Shown: positions 5,464-5,507 of the stretch, one piece after another
Position numbering within the stretch: the stretch's first letter is position 1
Layout: the number at the start of each line of letters is the position of its first letter
From: Bacteroidales bacterium
GTDB lineage: Bacteria > Bacteroidota > Bacteroidia > Bacteroidales > JAOZVK01
Direction: 5' to 3'
Assembly (NCBI GenBank): GCA_029938185.1
Contig: JAOZVK010000401.1
Span: 1 to 5,507, forward strand
DNA: 5,507 nucleotides
Notes under the pieces: model-generated
What the model was told of the DNA's origin: nothing
What the model saw: the letters and a program-made list of their open reading frames with translations, nothing else
Databases searched by the model: none
Position numbers and translations under genes: made by a program

Positions 5464-5507
5464 CCATACAAAAGTTTTTACCTATTTAGTATAGAGCTTA
5501 CTTTTTG
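5464..5507. other. Window edge, no identifiable element
   Basis: These 44 bases lie upstream of the small ORF. On the minus strand all three frames contain a stop here, so no longer gene can be read straight through from beyond the window into the small ORF. No promoter match is evident. Confidence 0.5.

Noticed and set aside
1..5507. CRISPR array, tRNA, rRNA, integrase or insertion sequence
   Set aside because: I saw no regularly spaced repeat-spacer structure, no cloverleaf with a typical T-arm, no transposase-like ORF and no terminal inverted repeats. The 32-bp repeats are only two and lie 2.8 kb apart.

Overview
This is a very AT-rich window with four candidate genes, all on the minus strand. 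The genes have A/T-rich leaders without Shine-Dalgarno sequences. Together with the protein types, this suggests a low-GC member of the Bacteroidota, possibly a Bacteroidales relative. That placement is inference: no rRNA or marker gene is present.

Layout in transcription order (right to left). At 5212-5463 is a small, weakly supported ORF of unknown function with a GTG start. After an 82-bp gap that contains a 14-bp palindrome comes a 745-residue modular protein (2892-5129). It has an N-terminal domain I cannot name with certainty, four Ig/prealbumin-like repeats, one transmembrane helix, a fifth repeat, and a C-terminal beta-rich domain. Sixty-one bases further on is a shorter paralogue of 393 residues (1649-2830). 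It has the same N-terminal domain and three repeats but no membrane helix, and it ends in a lysine-rich tail. A 311-bp non-coding stretch (1338-1648) made of degenerate 7-9 bp tandem repeats and A/T hairpins follows. The last gene (51-1337) is a metal-efflux permease of the SO_0444/YraQ (DUF318) type with a heavy-metal-associated (HMA) domain fused to its C-terminus.

The two paralogues are probably an operon and a functional pair. One spans the inner membrane with most of its mass predicted in the cytoplasm; the other is soluble and cytoplasmic. They could form a scaffold or signalling assembly, but nothing in the sequence shows an enzyme active site. The permease looks like an independent metal-homeostasis gene.

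The clearest non-coding signal is a 32-bp element, 30/32 identical, found in the same orientation at 17-48 and 2862-2893. Each copy lies at or within a few bases of a stop codon. Each forms a 5-bp hairpin whose stem is conserved, with one of the two differences falling in the loop. It looks like a dispersed 3'-end or terminator element.
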